Shown piece after piece: positions 44,461-56,172 of a stretch of 64,000 nucleotides of DNA; position 1 is the first letter of the stretch, and the number at the start of each line of letters is the position of its first letter. The stretch lies in the NCBI GenBank assembly GCA_030998225.1, contig JAPYXD010000680.1, positions 11,780,001 to 11,844,000 of the forward strand. Direction: 5' to 3'. The stretch is from Diplolepis rosae (taxonomy: Eukaryota; Arthropoda; Insecta; Hymenoptera; Diplolepididae). The notes beneath the pieces are model-generated. The model saw only the letters and a list, made by a program, of their open reading frames with translations. It was not told the origin of the DNA and ran no database searches. The translations under genes and the position numbers were made by a program.

Positions 44461-44765
44461 TATTATAATAATATTTTAACTCTCCGTCCGACACCCGGTT
44501 CCAGCCAGAACTTTTTTGTTTTCAATCGTTAATTAAATATATTTATAATTCAGCTGGCGACTCGTGCTCCCAGGTAGCTTCCTGAAATTTTATTTGCTTT
44601 CGACCTTTAACAAAATCATGACGAAAAAGTCCTTAGAAAAGGATGTTATAAGGACATTAAGAAAGTACACCTTCGGACCGACACATGGTGCCTGCCTAGT
44701 CCCCTATACATTTTGTATGAAAACGTATGGAATCCCAAGTAACATTTTTGTAACTCAGCTATATA

Positions 44766-45686
44766 CCAGGTGTACAAGTATGAAACCGGTAATTTTTTTG
44801 AAAAAATACACGTTTATTTAATAAAAATGGTTATAAATTCAATCTTCAAAGTAATGGCCATTGCTAGCCACACATTTTTCCCATCTCTCTGGCAATTTGT
44901 GTATGCCTCTCCAAAAAAATTGTTCGTTTTTTGAGTCAAACCAGTCATCGAGCCATTTTTTCACATTTTCGTACGAATCGAAGCGCTGTTCAGCAAGTGC
45001 GTGCCCCATTGATGAAAATAAGTGGTAGTCAGATGGAGCCAAGTCTGGTGAATAAGCCGCATGGGTGAGGGCTTCCCAGCTGTACGAATTTACCAATTCC
45101 CGAATCTTTTTTGTTCGATGTGCTGGTGCATTGTCATCAAGAAAAATCACTTTGTGTTGCCTAGTTTGATATTCTGGACGTTTTTGGTGCAGAGCACGAT
45201 TCAAATCGGCCAATTATTGTAGGTAGCGTTGACCAGTAACTGTTTCACCTGGTTTCAGAAGGTCAAACCAGATAACACCCTTCTGATCCCAATCATCGAA
45301 CTTTTTTGGTGGTTTTCCACGATCTTCGTTTCTTACATCAAAATTACCACTTTTGAATTTTTTAAACCACTCAAAACACTGTGTTTTGCCTAGAGCATGC
45401 TGGCCGTAAGCTTCCACAAGCATTCGATGGGCTTCCAAAGCAGATTTCTTCAATTGGTAACGGAAAATCAATGATGTCCGCAAATCATAGTTTGAAGGCA
45501 CAAAAATCGACATTTTTACTAGCGAAAAAAAATTAGTTGTTGTATGAAACTTGATTGTTTATGAACTGAATATTGTTGACAGAACTCAATGCGAAGAAAT
45601 GGCGTCAATGATTTGGTTTGACAGAGTGTATAGTTTTACCTAGCGACACATAGATGTCATTACCGGTTTCATACTTGTACACCTGG
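44766..45686 (-). mobile_element. mariner deletion derivative with perfect ends
   Basis: TIRs CCAGGTGTACAAGTATGAAA and complement match for 27 bases, with TA at 44764-44765 and 45687-45688. The frames 45214-45513 and 44839-45213 are the two ends of a transposase. They are joined in frame at RGKPPKKF/DDWDQKGV, which removes the middle third with the first catalytic Asp. DDNAP and SPDLAPSDY of the remaining catalytic part are intact. A stop codon separates the two frames at 45214. Confidence 0.88.
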
Positions 45687-45857
45687 TATGAGAAGGTGGG
45701 AGAGGAACAGAAGTATATTCAGTTTTTAAATTTTATTCTGCATCCTCCTCCTCCTTCACGCACATATCTGTATAAGCTTTACAAAAAATGTTATTCGGGA
45801 TATGATATATTTTCATTATTTTCCTCGGCTCTTTTCTACTAGTTCATAGTAATTTTA

Positions 45858-46399
45858 CCAGGTCTAGAAGTATGAAACCGGAATTTCCCTATAGATGGTG
45901 CTTGAAATCAGTTTAGGGACAGTACGACCGCTTCTGCAGCGCCATCTTCTCCCTCTAGCAGCTGAGAAAGATTTTCAGTAGACAACAACTCAAGTTCGAT
46001 ATACCAGTGTATTTACTACAAGCATGAACATGTCGAGTTTTGTGCCTACGAACTATGATTTGCAGACAGCATTGGTTTTTTGTTATCACTTGAAGAAAAC
46101 TGCTGCAGAATCGCATTGAATGCTTTTCGAAGCTTACGGTGAACATGCTCTTGGCAAAACACAGTGTTTCGAGTGGGTTAAAAAATTCAAAAGTGGTAAT
46201 TTTGATGTGAGAAACGAAGATCGTGGAAAACCTCCAAAAAAGTTCGAAGACTGGGATCGAAAGGGCGTTATCTATTATGAGCTGCTAAAACCTGGTGAAA
46301 CTGTCAATACGAATTTAAATTTAAATATTTTTGATCATTTTCATGCAACAGACGTGTAACTTTTGCAAAAAAATTCCGGTTTCATACTTTTAGACCTGG
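45858..46399 (+). mobile_element. Shorter mariner derivative with the same deletion joint
   Basis: TIRs CCAGGTCTAGAAGTATGAAA and the complement of CCAGGTCTAAAAGTATGAAA, TA on both sides (45856-45857, 46400-46401). The frame from ATG 46030 is interrupted by TGA at 46117 and runs to 46359. It has the same joint (RGKPPKKF/EDWDRKGV) as the neighbour at 44766-45686, and then a second deletion after GETVN that removes all catalytic residues. Confidence 0.85.
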
Positions 46400-47144
46400 T
46401 ATATCCAGACTATCTTCTATGTTCATTCGACATACACGCATGTATATATTCATGTACACATAAGTACATTCGTGTATATTATTACTATAATTTTGTTTTT
46501 TTCTATTTGTTCGCATCGGTTGACTAGTGAACATTGGACGTATAGCAAAACAGCGCGTAAACAACACATATAAATAAATGTACGCAAGCACTGCCATGTA
46601 TGTAATCGTGTATATTGGTTGTTTCTCTTATATTGCGCTTTGTGTATTTTGCATTTTGAGCGTTAATTGACCTCAGTTTCGACCCGCTCTACAGACGCAG
46701 AAAAACTCGTTTTTTCTGTTTGAAATGTTCAAATCCAGTGTGTCAACAACATTCAAAAATCGGATATACTTGTTTTAATTGCATTCCTGAAAACCAGTAA
46801 GAGAGTTCGTATCATATCATATCATAAAATTCATTGTGATCCCTTTTTTTCTTCTTCAAAAACCATTTAAATAACTCAAAATAAAATACAAAAATAAACG
46901 AAAAAAAACATGTTTTCCTTACAATCCAAAACGTTTAAGGAATTTTTTTCATATCTATACGTATTAAAACATAATATGCAAAACCACTGAGAAAGGTAAG
47001 AGATGAAAAATGTTTACCCGCTTCTGACAAAAATGAGTGTGAAGGTGAGTCATACTTGCATACAAATGCATGTAAATGTATAGGGGTCCAGCCAGGCACC
47101 ATGTGTCGGTCCAAAGGGTATCGGGATAGGTGTCGGACGGAGGG
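46400..47144. other. Interior of the 2.7-kb element
   Basis: AT-rich with short ACACATAAGTACAT-type words near 46450. No transposase or other gene is seen. Confidence 0.4.
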
Positions 47145-47148
47145 TTAA

Positions 47149-47890
47149 TATAATAATAGCGTGGAAAACTAGTCAGGGCTATAATAATATTATAATATAT
47201 ATATTATAATAAGATATAGATTCCGACCATTCGTTGATTTTACTCTTGAAAACAATTAAAGGAATCTTAACCTGTATAAAGTATCACTAATATACAATAA
47301 TAAAAATTAATACTTATAAAATTTATATACTTCTTTTTATTATGTAATGTCCTTTAATTAAAAAATTTCATCTTTTTCTTTCCAAAATATTTTGTTTTAT
47401 AGAAAATCGATTTAATAATTAAAAATCTTAACACTTTTAATCATAATCATAAATTGGCATAAAATATAAAAATTCCCGATTACACGGGGCCCAAACACTT
47501 TTTACACGGTACTGCAGTAGTTGCACGTTAATCCTTTTTTTAAATTAATTTTTCAGTGAGATACTTGAACAAAATTGGTCACGTGACTCTGCTGATATAT
47601 GCCCTTAAATACAATGTGGTGGTCCAATAGGGCCCTAATGGTGTCACTAAACCCCTACTAGAAAGTCTAGTAGGGCCCACCTCGACAAAAGCGTTACGTT
47701 ACCGACGGGGCCCTGACTTGTTTTCCACGCTAGATCCCGACTAGAGATAGAGAAAACTCGTCAGGGCCCCGCTAGACCCCTATCATAATTTCTACACGGG
47801 TATGTTGATGAATAAAGTCGGATTTCTCGGAAAAACTGTGTTTTTCTTAGTTAGATCGGAAGCTTATTGAGTGATGTGTTATTTGCCTTG
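47149..47890. other. Non-coding segment of unit B
   Basis: 47200-47530 matches the complement of 57540-57830 (repeat H). 47556-47890 matches unit A 37418-37795, including the mariner end. Confidence 0.45.
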
Positions 47891-47897
47891 TTTGCAA

Positions 47898-48426
47898 GAG
47901 TGATGGGAAAAGTATCGATAAATATCGATACATATCGATTATCCATCGTATCAACGATAATCGATACATTTTTCTCTTAAGGATATATATCGATATTTTG
48001 TTGCATTTGGTGGTAGGGTGTACTTTGGACCGTATATCGATTCTCCAAAGCATTAATTCTCCCAGGCGCAGTGAACTTCACGTTGGAAACCCTAAGAATC
48101 TTTAGGCGCGCATTATAATTCACAAGAATGGCGCCTAAAAATTCTTAGGATTTCAACAGCAGGAAATACTATCACCAATAAAAGGTCGCCTTTGTCGCCA
48201 AACCTAGCCGAACAACTGGTTTTCCTGAGGCAAAATTTTGAATTTCTCAAAATGCAAATCCCTGGTCAACACAGTTGAGTAAAAGGGGCACGAATTAGGA
48301 GCACTGGGTCAGGTTAGGATGGCGAAGAGAGGGGGAAGTTATCGATAAATATCGATATTATCGATACTTTTTCCAAAAACATCGATATTAATCGATACGC
48401 GATTTGGTCGATATTTCCCATCACTA
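47898..48426. mobile_element. 529-bp hAT MITE rich in ATCGAT
   Basis: GTTTGCAA is duplicated at 47890-47897 and 48427-48434. The ends are GAGTGATGGGAAA and the complement of TAGTGATGGGAAA, typical of hAT elements. Both ends carry clusters of TATCGATA and close variants. Unit A has one copy of the target (near 37807-37814, one base different) and no insert. Confidence 0.92.
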
Positions 48427-48434
48427 GTTTGCAA

Positions 48435-50295
48435 AGGCGCTAACTTGAAAATCCTGGTTTGATTAGCATTGATTTTTATAATTTTATTCAGAATTGTTAA
48501 TCAATATGTCATGATTTTCTAGCTAGTGCCATCGCTAACATACGGAAAATAGCTGGGCCGCTTACAGTTTTTATTGTGTGTCGCTCCAAATATTTAATAG
48601 CAGAAAATTAAAAAATTACCTTTAGAAAAGGCGGCAGCAAAATATGCACAAAATAATGCCACTATCCAAATGTCCATCTTCATAGTTTCACGAAAAACCT
48701 TTGCTGTGATCAATTTCACTTGCTACTGTATTTATATAAAAATAGCTGAACCTATTGCCTCCTTCATACTGGATTGAACATGGTAGGGGTAAATTTTTAT
48801 ATCTTGATAAGCAAGAATGGATGATGTAAATTACATTTATATTTCGTTTTAGAAAAGTTTGAAATGTTCCATGGCCACATAAACAATTTTTTTATGATTT
48901 CAAAACAAGCCACCTTTTTAAAAAGAGGCCAGGAGTGGGGATGACGCACAGAAAACGCGACGAAAAAGGACCGATTAATTTACAACACAACAATCAACTT
49001 ATCTTTTTACAGTTAATGATTATCAAAAGGAGTTTATGTTTGCGTGGAATTATTCTCCAGGCTTGTCCGCTTCTCACAAATATAGTCATGATGTTAAAAA
49101 GTTGATTTATTTGATAATTAACGAGGCATAAAGTTGAGAATATAAAAATTTACTCATTTTTCATACATTCGAGAGTGTCATATTATAAGTTTAGATGATT
49201 CAGCTCATATTTGTAGTATTCGCATGGATAAATGAAGCAGCATTCGGCCGAGCTCGTAGCGCGTTCACGTGCATTATCATGCAACCAATCACGGTAGAAA
49301 TTTATTTTTCAAATGCTACTTACTACAAATTTCCATATTTTACTCTAGGATCATTGTAGAGGTATTGTACAGTGAATAATAGAAAAAGATGCCGTAAAAA
49401 GCATTGGAAAAGCAATTTTCCGTTCGAGAACTAAAATAATTCAAGGAGATGGGAAAAACAAACTTCAAAAAGTAAGGAAAAACAAGGTTATGTAGAAAAA
49501 TTTTGTGTAAAGGAAGGTTTGTAATTAAAATTCTTTTGTCTCGCGTTATTATTTTTATTAAAGTCGCAAGAAAATGAATCATTTTTGCAGCAAAAATCAA
49601 TAATTTGCTACACTTGGCTTGCTTCATTTCAGCTGAATCTTGATTATTTTTATGTTAATGATACGAGTACATTTCATTGAAATATGACAGCAAAGCCGCT
49701 GATTTTCACGTGAATTTTAAAAATTACATGCAATTGTTATCCAATTTTAAACAATACCGAGCCACAAGCGTGACTATTCTTCTCTTGGCTAGAAAAAAGG
49801 TCAGAGAACTTTGGGTGACACAAATTTCATCTGGTTTGTTATATACATTAATTTTTAACCAACATTTTTGTGAAGTCTTTGATTGATTCAATAGGAAATG
49901 TAAGATGACGAATGATTATTAAAAGCGCTTGCATCGCTGGAGATGTGAAATTGCGCGGTACTTTCCGATGTCGATGAAATCTGGTAAAAATGATCAGTAA
50001 TGCCTAAAATTCAAAAGCGTGCTATCTAATATATTTATTTTATTATCGTAATCAAAGAGAGAAAAAAACCGTCAACATGTGATTATTATATGTTATTATA
50101 TATTACTATATGCTTCTTTTTAAACACCAACTACAAGCCAGACTTCGCAAGTATTCCATTATATCCCTTTGACTACCATAGCTTCCCCCGCCTCTTGCAG
50201 CTTACTTATAGACATTATTTTAAGCTTTGCTCCGCTAGTTAAGAGGGTTATCCCAGAAGTAGCTGATATAACAAAGATAACCCAGAAAATTTGGA
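48435..50295. other. Unit B segment upstream of its signal-peptide exon
   Basis: Matches unit A 37815-39556. A stretch of about 110 bp at 50085-50195, rich in TATTATAT at its left, is absent from unit A. The - frame at 49340-49627 is the partner of 38716-38976 and is not called a gene. Confidence 0.5.
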
Positions 50296-50522
50296 AAGAA
50301 ATACCTTTATTTCTCAACGTAGTCTCCTTTTAGCTCGATACACTTTTCCCAGTGATGTTCAATAGCTTCGATACCCTGTTTATACTGAGAACAATAGAGC
50401 TACTCAAAATAGCCATTGACCGCAGACTTCACCACTTTATTGTGGGAAAATCTTTGACCATCGAGATATTTTTTCATGTTTGGAAAGATCTGACAAATAG
50501 GGTGGGTGAGGGGGAATAGATC
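50296..50522 (-). pseudogene. mariner C-terminal fragment
   Basis: On the - strand PNMKKYLDGQRF, SAVNGYFE, then KQGIEAIEHHWEKCIELKGD and a stop. The N-terminal side is cut by the 5' end of the next mariner at 50523. Confidence 0.75.
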
Positions 50523-51313
50523 TATAACTTAATTCGTGCGGTTTGCTAAGAGATGGCGTAACTTGATTATTATTCCATCGTTCCAATATTCCGACCATGC
50601 GTTGGAAAGCTACTGTTCAAGAGCAAGGAAATTGGGTTCCACATGAATTCAAGCCAAGAGACGTTGAAAGGCTGTTTTGCATGTCCGAAATGCTGCTGGA
50701 ACGCCACAAAGAAGTCATTTTTGCATCGGATTGTTACTGGTGACGAAAAATGGATCCATCACGACAACTCCAAGCGCAAAAAATCATGTGTGGAACCCGG
50801 CCAACCAGCCAAATCAACGGCAAAGCCGAATATCTATGGCGCGAAGGTAATGCTCTGTATTTGATGGGATCAGAAGGGTGTGCCGAAAAACGCCCGGAAT
50901 ATGCGACCAGACATGAGGCAATAATTTTCCATCATGACAACGCTCGGCCACATGTTGCTATTCCGGTTAAGAACTATATGGAGAAGAGTGGATGGGGAGT
51001 TTTACCACACCCGCCTTATAGCCCAGACCTTGCCCCTTCTGACTATTATTTGTTCCGGTCGATGCAGAACGCCCTCACTGAAATACGGTTCACATCAGAA
51101 CAGGGTATCAAAAATTGGCTTGATTCATTCTTGGCTGCCAAGCCGGCGCAATTTTTTGGGGATGGAATCCACAAAAAGCCAGAAAGATGGTAAAAAGTCA
51201 TAGCTTCAGATGGGCAATACTTTGAATAATACTATTGTACATGTTTTTCTTAAAAAAGGTTCAAATTTTGAAGAAAAAACCGCACGAATTAAGTTACAGA
51301 TCCAATACTTTGA
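50523..51313 (+). pseudogene. mariner with both ends, two internal deletions
   Basis: The terminal repeats GATCTATAACTTAATTCGTG (left) and the complement of GATCTGTAACTTAATTCGTG (right) are present. The 5' leader jumps at about 50617 to the middle of the protein (GNWVPHEF). It continues through SFLHRIVTGDEKWI (first catalytic Asp) to VMLCI, and after a second gap resumes at EKRPEYATRHE with HHDNARPHVA and SPDLAPSDYYLF. A stop replaces a residue at 51191 and the tail ends DGQYFE. All three acidic residues survive but the DNA-binding half is lost. Confidence 0.8.
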
Positions 51314-51660
51314 ACATAAACTTATTGAATTTGGCCATCGCGATAACGTATGTGTGAACTGGTGCGTTGTCTTGATGATACGTAAAAAATCGGCTTTATT
51401 GCTGCGAAACATCGTCAAACACTCGATTGAAGCTTCCTCACGACGTTGTTTCTGTTCCATTGTGAGTAAACGCGGTACCCTTCTTGACGGTTGTAATTTT
51501 TTTCAAACAACAACCACTATCTGTACGTCAGTCCAGGTACTTCTGGGACTACACTCGTACATCATAGCAATCAGAAGAAGAAAATGGCAAACCACCGCTG
51601 ATTTAAGCCACCAACTATTGCCAAAGAAATGCAGTTCTCTGTTTTTCAACTAAAATCCAA
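51314..51660 (-). pseudogene. mariner fragment, internally deleted
   Basis: On the - strand MEQKQRREEASIEC and MFRSNKADFLR are followed, after frame changes, by HQDNAPVHTYVIAMAKF. These are the start of the catalytic domain and its second acidic site; the stretch between them is missing. Confidence 0.6.
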
Positions 51661-51770
51661 GTCAAAACTTTGTTAGAAGCTACACTGTAAACCATATGGA
51701 TGGTTATATTATAATTTAAGCCCAAGTCATATATATATATAAAGGGTTTGAAAATTAGAGGTTACGTTAT

Positions 51771-52030
51771 GATTTATAAGAAAAACGCCGACCGATGATT
51801 TCGCCACTTTTGTGGCACGAAGCACCGTCTTGTTGGAAATAAACATCGTCCACATCCATATCTTCCAATTCTGGCCATGAAAATTAATTAACCATGGTTC
51901 GATAGCGCAATCCATTCACAGAAACAGTCGCTTCAGCTTTATTTTCGAAAAAATAAGGCCCAATAATCTCTCCTGCCCTAAAACCGCACCAAGCAGTTAC
52001 ATATTGCGGATAGAGAGGCTTTTCAATAAT
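51771..52030 (-). pseudogene. IS630/Tc1-type transposase fragment
   Basis: On the - strand PQYVTAWCGFRAGEIIGPYF, then PELEDMDVDDVYFQQDGASC. This is the central catalytic part of an insect DDE transposase. One stop lies between the parts. Confidence 0.7.
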
Positions 52031-53431
52031 AAAAATAGCCAAAATAGCGGGCTTTTCAAAACAATTTAGGATTTATTAGATAATGTAGAGAAGATACCTT
52101 GAAATTAAAATATATATGTTTATTACAAGAAACCAGAATTTTAGGCGAATTGAAGAAAAAAAATTTGTTTAAACAATTTATGATTTATTAGATAATGTAT
52201 AGAGGATACCTTGAAATTAAAATATATAGGTTTATCACAAGAAAAGCTGACTTTTTTACCATAAATTGCAAAAAAGTAGAAAATTAATAACAATTAATTG
52301 TTTAAACAATAGAAAGAAATTAATTAATAAATAAAGAAATAAATAAGGTTACTTTCAGATAATAAACTACCATTCCGATCTCAGAGAACAGATTTAAAAC
52401 GAATTTTATAGAAGAACATATTATTTAAACAAATAGAATTTATTTATATAAGTGGAAATTAACTAAAAAACATTTTTAAACATTCCAATAGACCTATAGT
52501 AATGATTTCCGGAAAAAAAAGGAGAATAAACTGCTTAAAAGAGTCAATTTCCTGAAGAATGTACATTTTTCGATTTAAGGGTAGTTTTCAGTGCATCGTG
52601 GGGGTGTGTTAGGGGCGTCAAATCCATATGTATGATAGGTAAAATTCTTCGTTGGAAAGTACTCTAGAAGCCTTATAACTTTAATGTCAAATTTTCCCTA
52701 ACTCTGAACAATTATTCGAAAAATACCACAAAGTGACTTTTTCCCATGCATTTTCCCATGCAAATTTCAAGTCCCAACAGGCACCATATAAAATCAAAAT
52801 TTTGAAAAAAGAAAAAATAGGACCTTTATTTTTTTGGATTTCGAAACTTTTTGGGGGGATTGTTTGCATCTAGCATCAAAAAAATTTTTGCAATTGCATT
52901 TTTGGTCCACCCTAATGAACACGTTACATTCGTGGCTAACGCTAATACAAACTGTTTATTTAGCGCCAATATAGCATCTAGAAAATCTAGACTGAGCCAT
53001 TAGAGCGCTGCGAATATTTTCTACGCGGGCGGTAAAACTATTGGCTTTGGAATAAAGTGAGATTCAAATTGCAATAAACTCGTTAAAAATATCCCTAATG
53101 TTGCTAATTTGTTAATAATTATCATCACTACATCATAAAATAACATCATTGATCGTTTTTAAGTGTCATATATCTTTAAAACATTGCGAATCATTATTAT
53201 ATTTACGTAATCATACCCTAAAAGGCACAGATTTAACTATGGTCCTTCTTAATTTACACGTCAGTTTAATATTTTCTCATGACTTTATTATTTTTAATTT
53301 ATACGTGCTAATATAAGGTGATGTATGAATTCTGTCAGTTTCTCCTACACTGAGAAGAATATATCTTAGTTTCTTCTTTTTTTAGACGCAATTCTCCTAT
53401 AATTTATGGCATTTCAACTCCACACCGAAAA
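52031..53431. other. Spacer with a direct repeat
   Basis: About 63 bases at 52071-52133 and 52188-52250 are a direct repeat (ATTTATTAGATAATGTA and ATACCTTGAAATTAAAATAT). The rest is AT-rich, with no exon recognised. Near 53345 a CACTGAGAAGAATAT word looks like a MITE end. Confidence 0.4.
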
Positions 53432-53943
53432 AAATTCCTTGTACCCGTGTACAAGTAATCAACTATTTTGCCTAGTTAGGACAGGCGCCAACTTTGCAAT
53501 CCTAGTTGAAATGACAAAGTTCAAGTTTAATAAGAAAAACAAAGAAAGCAAGTTGATTTGACGGACAGATCCTTTCAGGCGCATGTATTAAACATAACCA
53601 AAAAACAACTTAGCGTTTATGATCTACTGGAGCAAAATTTATATTGATAAAAGTGGGTCTTAAAGAATTATTGACAAAAATAAATTTTTATTTGCACAGT
53701 GAAAAAGTAATAAATACAGAAGATATTCTTTTTACAGCGGAGTTTTGTAATAACAGCATAGCAATATTAATTGAATTTAATTGTTAATAGAACTAGAATT
53801 ATTTATTTCTCTGTAACAAGGTTTATATTGGTATGGTTAACTGTATGTACATGGTTCTCTTAAACAGGAATCCGTGTTATTTCAACTAGGTTAGACTTAA
53901 CTATGGGTGATAGTTGACTCTCGGAAAAAAAAATTTTTCGGTG
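53432..53943. mobile_element. About 510-bp inverted-repeat element
   Basis: The left end CACACCGAAAAAAATT and the right end AAATTTTTCGGTG pair. Just inside, AACTTTGCAATCCTAGTTGAAA and the TTTCAACTAGG word at 53879 pair too. Non-coding. Confidence 0.5.
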
Positions 53944-54454
53944 CAGAAAATCCTTGCAGAACATTTTCCTATTTTTTAGCGGACTTTACTTACCACCGGA
54001 AATTGTGCTACAAAATAGAGGGCTTTTTCCGAAAAAACATCATACAATTTCCTACTCAGATGTCTGATTAATACTTTTTCAAAACAGCAAAATATCACTG
54101 TTTTGATTCCGGAATATTTACTGTTTCTTATCGGACTTTTTTCCGTGATTGGAACACTAAAAAGTTCATATAAATTTGTCAGAATTTTTCCTCTTTTTTA
54201 TAGGACTTTTTCCATTTTTATCGGACTTTTTTGAGGCAAAAAAAGCAAAAATTTCTTTTCCCTTTTATCGATCCTTTTCTCCTTCTTCCTTCTTCTCTTT
54301 ACAACACGTTTCTACCTTCATTTTTCTACTTATCATTGACAACCTGTGTGAAAGGAGAAATTTTTCAGACTTTTATTATCATGCACAATTATGAAACAAT
54401 TTTAGTAATTATATTAGTCAATTTGAATATTGGTGTAGTAAAGCTGAAGAAATC
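53944..54454. other. Spacer with repeated CGGACTTTTT words
   Basis: TATCGGACTTTTT and variants occur at least four times between 53980 and 54235 and again near 58488. Degenerate repeat; no gene. Confidence 0.4.
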
Positions 54455-54560
54455 TGAAAATAATTCTGTTCCAAGCTGGGTTCGAACTCGCACACTCGTG
54501 GTCCGTAGGCTAGAACGTAGACCGCTGACCTGTGAAATCATTCCAACGGCACTTCGATTA
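54455..54560 (-). repeat. tRNA-like repeat unit
   Basis: On the - strand AGTGCCGTTGGAATGATTTC and the B-box GAGTTCGAACCC stand at tRNA-like spacing, with a pairing arm (GCGGTCTACGTTCTAGCC) between. The stems do not close well, so it is more likely a SINE head or dead tRNA than a gene. Confidence 0.4.
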
Positions 54561-55000
54561 TTAGTTACATGACCCACAGCCTGAGATGCACCATTTTCTT
54601 ACGAGTTTTACTTTGAAAAATCCTGGTGTTGTTGGTGAAATCGTTTCCCAACCGTAAAAAACAAATTTTTTTTTTCTAAATGTAGATTCTACATAGCGAA
54701 ACCATCGGTTTTGCCAAATGACTTTATTTAATAACTTAATGGAAAGAACAATTAGCAAAATTGTATTATCAAATCGGAAAAAAAACCCAATACGTTTCAA
54801 AACGTTTTTAAGTGTTTTGTCTTGGAAAACTCGAAAATCAAGTTTAAAATCAATGACAATCGTAACCGATGCGCTTCTTGGATAATAATGTGAAGCACGT
54901 CGTTCAATTTTTCATGGTGTTTCATTAAAAAAATGAAAAGTATTGAAAAACATCAACCATGCCGTAAATATGCAGATGTTCTTTAGTAATTAAAAACTTT
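54561..55000. other. Unassigned AT-rich spacer
   Basis: No supported features. Confidence 0.3.
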
Positions 55001-55690
55001 ATAAAGTCACTTTTTTAAAATTATTAACTTTTTATGAAGTCAACTTTATAAAAAATTTTGTAAAAATTGTCTTTATAAAATGCGTTTTTATATAAAAACA
55101 CGAAACTTTATAAAATCACTTACTTTTATAAATTTTTGTCTTTTTATAAACGTATGATTCTTTATAAAATCTCTTAACTTTCTAAAATTTTTATATAGTT
55201 GACTTAATCGAAAATTGGTAATTTTATAAAGTTTTTATAAAATGAGTTTATATGAACTGTTTAGAATATTTGTGAAGTTGGTATCTAGTTTTTTGTAAGA
55301 TTGATTTAATAAAAGCGCATGTTTTTTATAAAGTCATCATTATAAAATAATTTATACATTATGAATATTAATAATGTAATTTTATGAAAACTGAATAAAT
55401 GTACCAATTTTGTATCTAGTAAAAAACCTTATGAAAATTTTATAAAGTTTTCTGTTTTTATAAAGAACTTTTTTTTATTAAAAGACCAAACTTTATAAAA
55501 TTTTTGTATAGTTGACTTTATAAAAAGTCAGTATTTTATGAGGATTCGTTTTTTACAAAAAATGGCATTTCATAAAAAGACCGGACTCTATAAAAAAAAT
55601 TTTTATTTGACTTCATGAAAAGTCATGTATTTTATGAAGCTTTGTGTTTTCATACAAAGTAGCGTTTTATAAAAAAAAAGCAAAAATTAA
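55001..55690. repeat. Degenerate CTTTATAAAA repeat array
   Basis: About 690 bases consist of irregular variants of CTTTATAAAA/TTTTATAAAG, on average every 20-30 bases and in both orientations. The motif is nearly palindromic. It contains no frame. Confidence 0.75.
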
Positions 55691-55772
55691 ATAAAAATTT
55701 ATCAATTCACTTCCTCAAATAGGTACACATACACATGTACACTAAGTCACTTTGTCCGCCGAAAGTACACTA

Positions 55773-55998
55773 CAGTCGAGTCTCGTTTATTTCAAGTTTC
55801 AAGTACTCTGAAACGAGAGGGTCTTGTTTATTTCAAGTCGTGAGGGGTTTCCACCACTGCCTCAGTTGCCATAGCGACTGGATACACCTCGTCCCCACTC
55901 TTCTTACTTCCTCCGAGCGCTCCTCAGAGCGTCACGTGACAGTGAAATAGTGAGGCGTGGAGGAGAGCGTGAAACTCGAAATAAACGAGACTCGACTG
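55773..55998. mobile_element. 226-bp MITE, pogo/Tc1-like ends
   Basis: CAGTCGAGTCTCGTTTATTT and its complement, TA at 55771-55772 and 55999-56000. A further partial copy of the TIR (GTCTTGTTTATTTCAAGT) lies just inside at 55822. Non-coding. Confidence 0.88.
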
Positions 55999-56172
55999 TA
56001 CTACATTCGAGCATGACGCACGTCTGCATACACACGCACACAAGTACACTGCTCACGTGAGCACGCCGCACACTAATGCACATAGTCGTGTATAGTTGAT
56101 GCCATCAGTCCGAGAAAAACCAGTAAAATCTGCCTTCAACTTGAGGTTTTTATTCCCATAATTTATTGGAAA

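Larger units (their letters stand above)
44480..47144. mobile_element. 2.7-kb piggyBac-type element carrying two mariners
   Basis: TTAA at 44476-44479 and 47145-47148. TIRs CTCTCCGTCCGACACC and the complement of CCCTCCGTCCGACACC. An inner inverted repeat (GGACCGACACATGGTGCC at 44675, complement near 47110) supports the pairing. No piggyBac transposase remains. Two mariners (44766-45686, 45858-46399) lie inside; the rest is AT-rich filler. Confidence 0.8.
41095..48683 (-). pseudogene. Broken tandem copy of the secreted-protein gene
   Basis: The signal-peptide exon (48620-48683) with its TATA box is kept, as are the last two exons (41334-41441 and 41095-41241, ending ISRMKL then TGA) and the 3' end of the middle exon (41605-41676) with its donor. 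The exon matching 29300-29374 and the first three quarters of the middle exon are gone through the deletion at 41676. What remains has intact frames and splice sites, with replacements in place rather than stops. The break may therefore be young, or the 3' exons could still be spliced to another 5' part. Confidence 0.65.
40395..50350. repeat. Tandem duplication, unit B
   Basis: It is colinear with unit A but lacks A's 28238-34287 (about 6 kb, including exon 2 and most of exon 3 of the gene). It has gained the elements at 43704-44460, 44480-47144 and 47898-48426. Confidence 0.85.
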
